From NCBI GenBank assembly GCA_021840785.1, contig JAKBXD010000109.1, positions 1 through 6,411 on the forward strand: 6,411 bases of DNA, written 5' to 3'. Each line of letters opens with the position of its first letter. Positions within the stretch are counted from its first letter, which is position 1. This stretch comes from Pseudomonadota bacterium. Its GTDB lineage: Bacteria; Pseudomonadota; Gammaproteobacteria; Acidithiobacillales; Acidithiobacillaceae. Made by a program: the position numbers and the translations under genes. This document shows positions 6,013 through 6,411 of the stretch, one piece after another. The notes beneath the pieces were generated by a model. That model was not told the origin of the DNA. It searched no databases and worked only from the letters and a program-made list of their open reading frames with translations.

Positions 6013-6212
6013 ACGGCCGCATTTGGCAAGTCATTTTAACCACAGTGGGTCGGAGCTGACCATTGCAACTCCAACTGATAGGTCCGCTATGGCCGATTGA
6101 CCAGGCGTTCAAAGCAATATCTTGCTCAGCCGCCATCAGTGTTTGGGCCTTGAAAGAGATAAATTCATCCAAACTAGAGGGCATAATGACGTGCTGTCGG
6201 CGTGAATTGCCC

Positions 6213-6410
6213 CTACCGCGGATTCTTCCTGCCAGGATACTCCTGGGAATTGGGTTTAGCATCCTGAAACGATTCCGCCCAATTGATGTCGTCAAGGGCC
6301 TCCTGCCATGTGGCGCGCAGCCGGACGGGAATCGCGAGCATCAAGTTCAGGTCTTGGCCAAAACTCTCGACCGCGTAACCGGCCTTGCAGGTGCTCGGGA
6401 ACGCCCGATC
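6213..6410 (-). CDS. C-terminal 65 residues of an unrecognised protein (5' part beyond window)
   Basis: A minus-strand frame enters from the right edge without a start and ends at a TAG (6213-6215). The sequence is protein-like, with mixed hydrophobic and charged residues (SFGQDLNLMLAIPVRLRATW, ALDDINWAESF) and a polar end (PGRKNPR). It contains one Cys near the edge. There is no membrane segment in this piece. I do not recognise the family. It converges on the methyltransferase gene, with 200 bases between the two stops and no clear terminator in that gap. It has the same orientation as the left-edge membrane protein, so the two might belong to one backbone interrupted by the cargo between them; that is speculation. 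Confidence 0.5.
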   Translation of the reverse strand, partial: DRAFPSTCKAGYAVESFGQDLNLMLAIPVRLRATWQEALDDINWAESFQDAKPNSQEYPGRKNPR

Positions 6411-6411
6411 G

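Noticed and set aside
6005..6016. Dyad CCGTT-TG-AACGG over the methyltransferase stop codon
   Set aside because: The stem is short with a 2-base centre and no T-run follows, so it is not a credible terminator.
5924..6184. Minus-strand ATG frame of 86 codons (starting MPSSLDEFISF) overlapping the end of the methyltransferase gene
   Set aside because: The first part looks somewhat protein-like, but there is no Shine-Dalgarno site and the last 89 bases are antisense to the conserved methyltransferase C-terminus. Evidence is too thin to list as a gene.

Overview
The window reads as accessory DNA from a GC-rich Gram-negative bacterium, most likely a proteobacterium. This rests on clear Shine-Dalgarno sites, one good sigma70-type promoter, a TetR-type regulator and a single-pass membrane protein with a long Pro/Ala-rich stretch. 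No sequence here identifies the species. Both ends cut through genes on the minus strand. Between them lies a mosaic of unrelated genes, two of them in an apparent two-gene operon, separated by unusually long non-coding or degraded stretches.

Layout. (1) Positions 1-997, minus: the first 332 residues of an inner-membrane protein (acidic cytoplasmic part, one membrane segment, Pro-rich part, start of a coiled coil). It has a sigma70-like promoter whose predicted transcription start sits on a 10-bp palindrome. (2) 1201-1716, minus: a dual-specificity-type protein phosphatase with an intact HCx5R loop. (3) 1717-2295: no convincing gene, but open reading frames that look like remnants. (4) 2296-3924, minus: a 542-residue protein that I do not recognise as a named family. 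It carries a plausible PD-(D/E)XK nuclease core followed by six clustered cysteines, and is the best candidate here for something undescribed. (5) 3925-4261: a divergent intergenic region with two clean inverted repeats. (6) 4262-4876 and 4891-6012, plus: a TetR-family repressor and a SAM-dependent O-methyltransferase separated by 14 bases. (7) 6213-6410, minus: the C-terminal 65 residues of an unrecognised protein that continues beyond the window.

How the parts may work together. The TetR-methyltransferase pair is the usual arrangement of a regulator with its target enzyme, probably acting on a small phenolic or polyketide-like molecule. The PD-(D/E)XK-like protein is transcribed divergently from it and stands alone. 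An isolated nuclease-like gene within an accessory region is compatible with a defence role or a mobile-element role, but nothing in the window proves either. No IS transposase, integrase, CRISPR array, tRNA or rRNA was seen.
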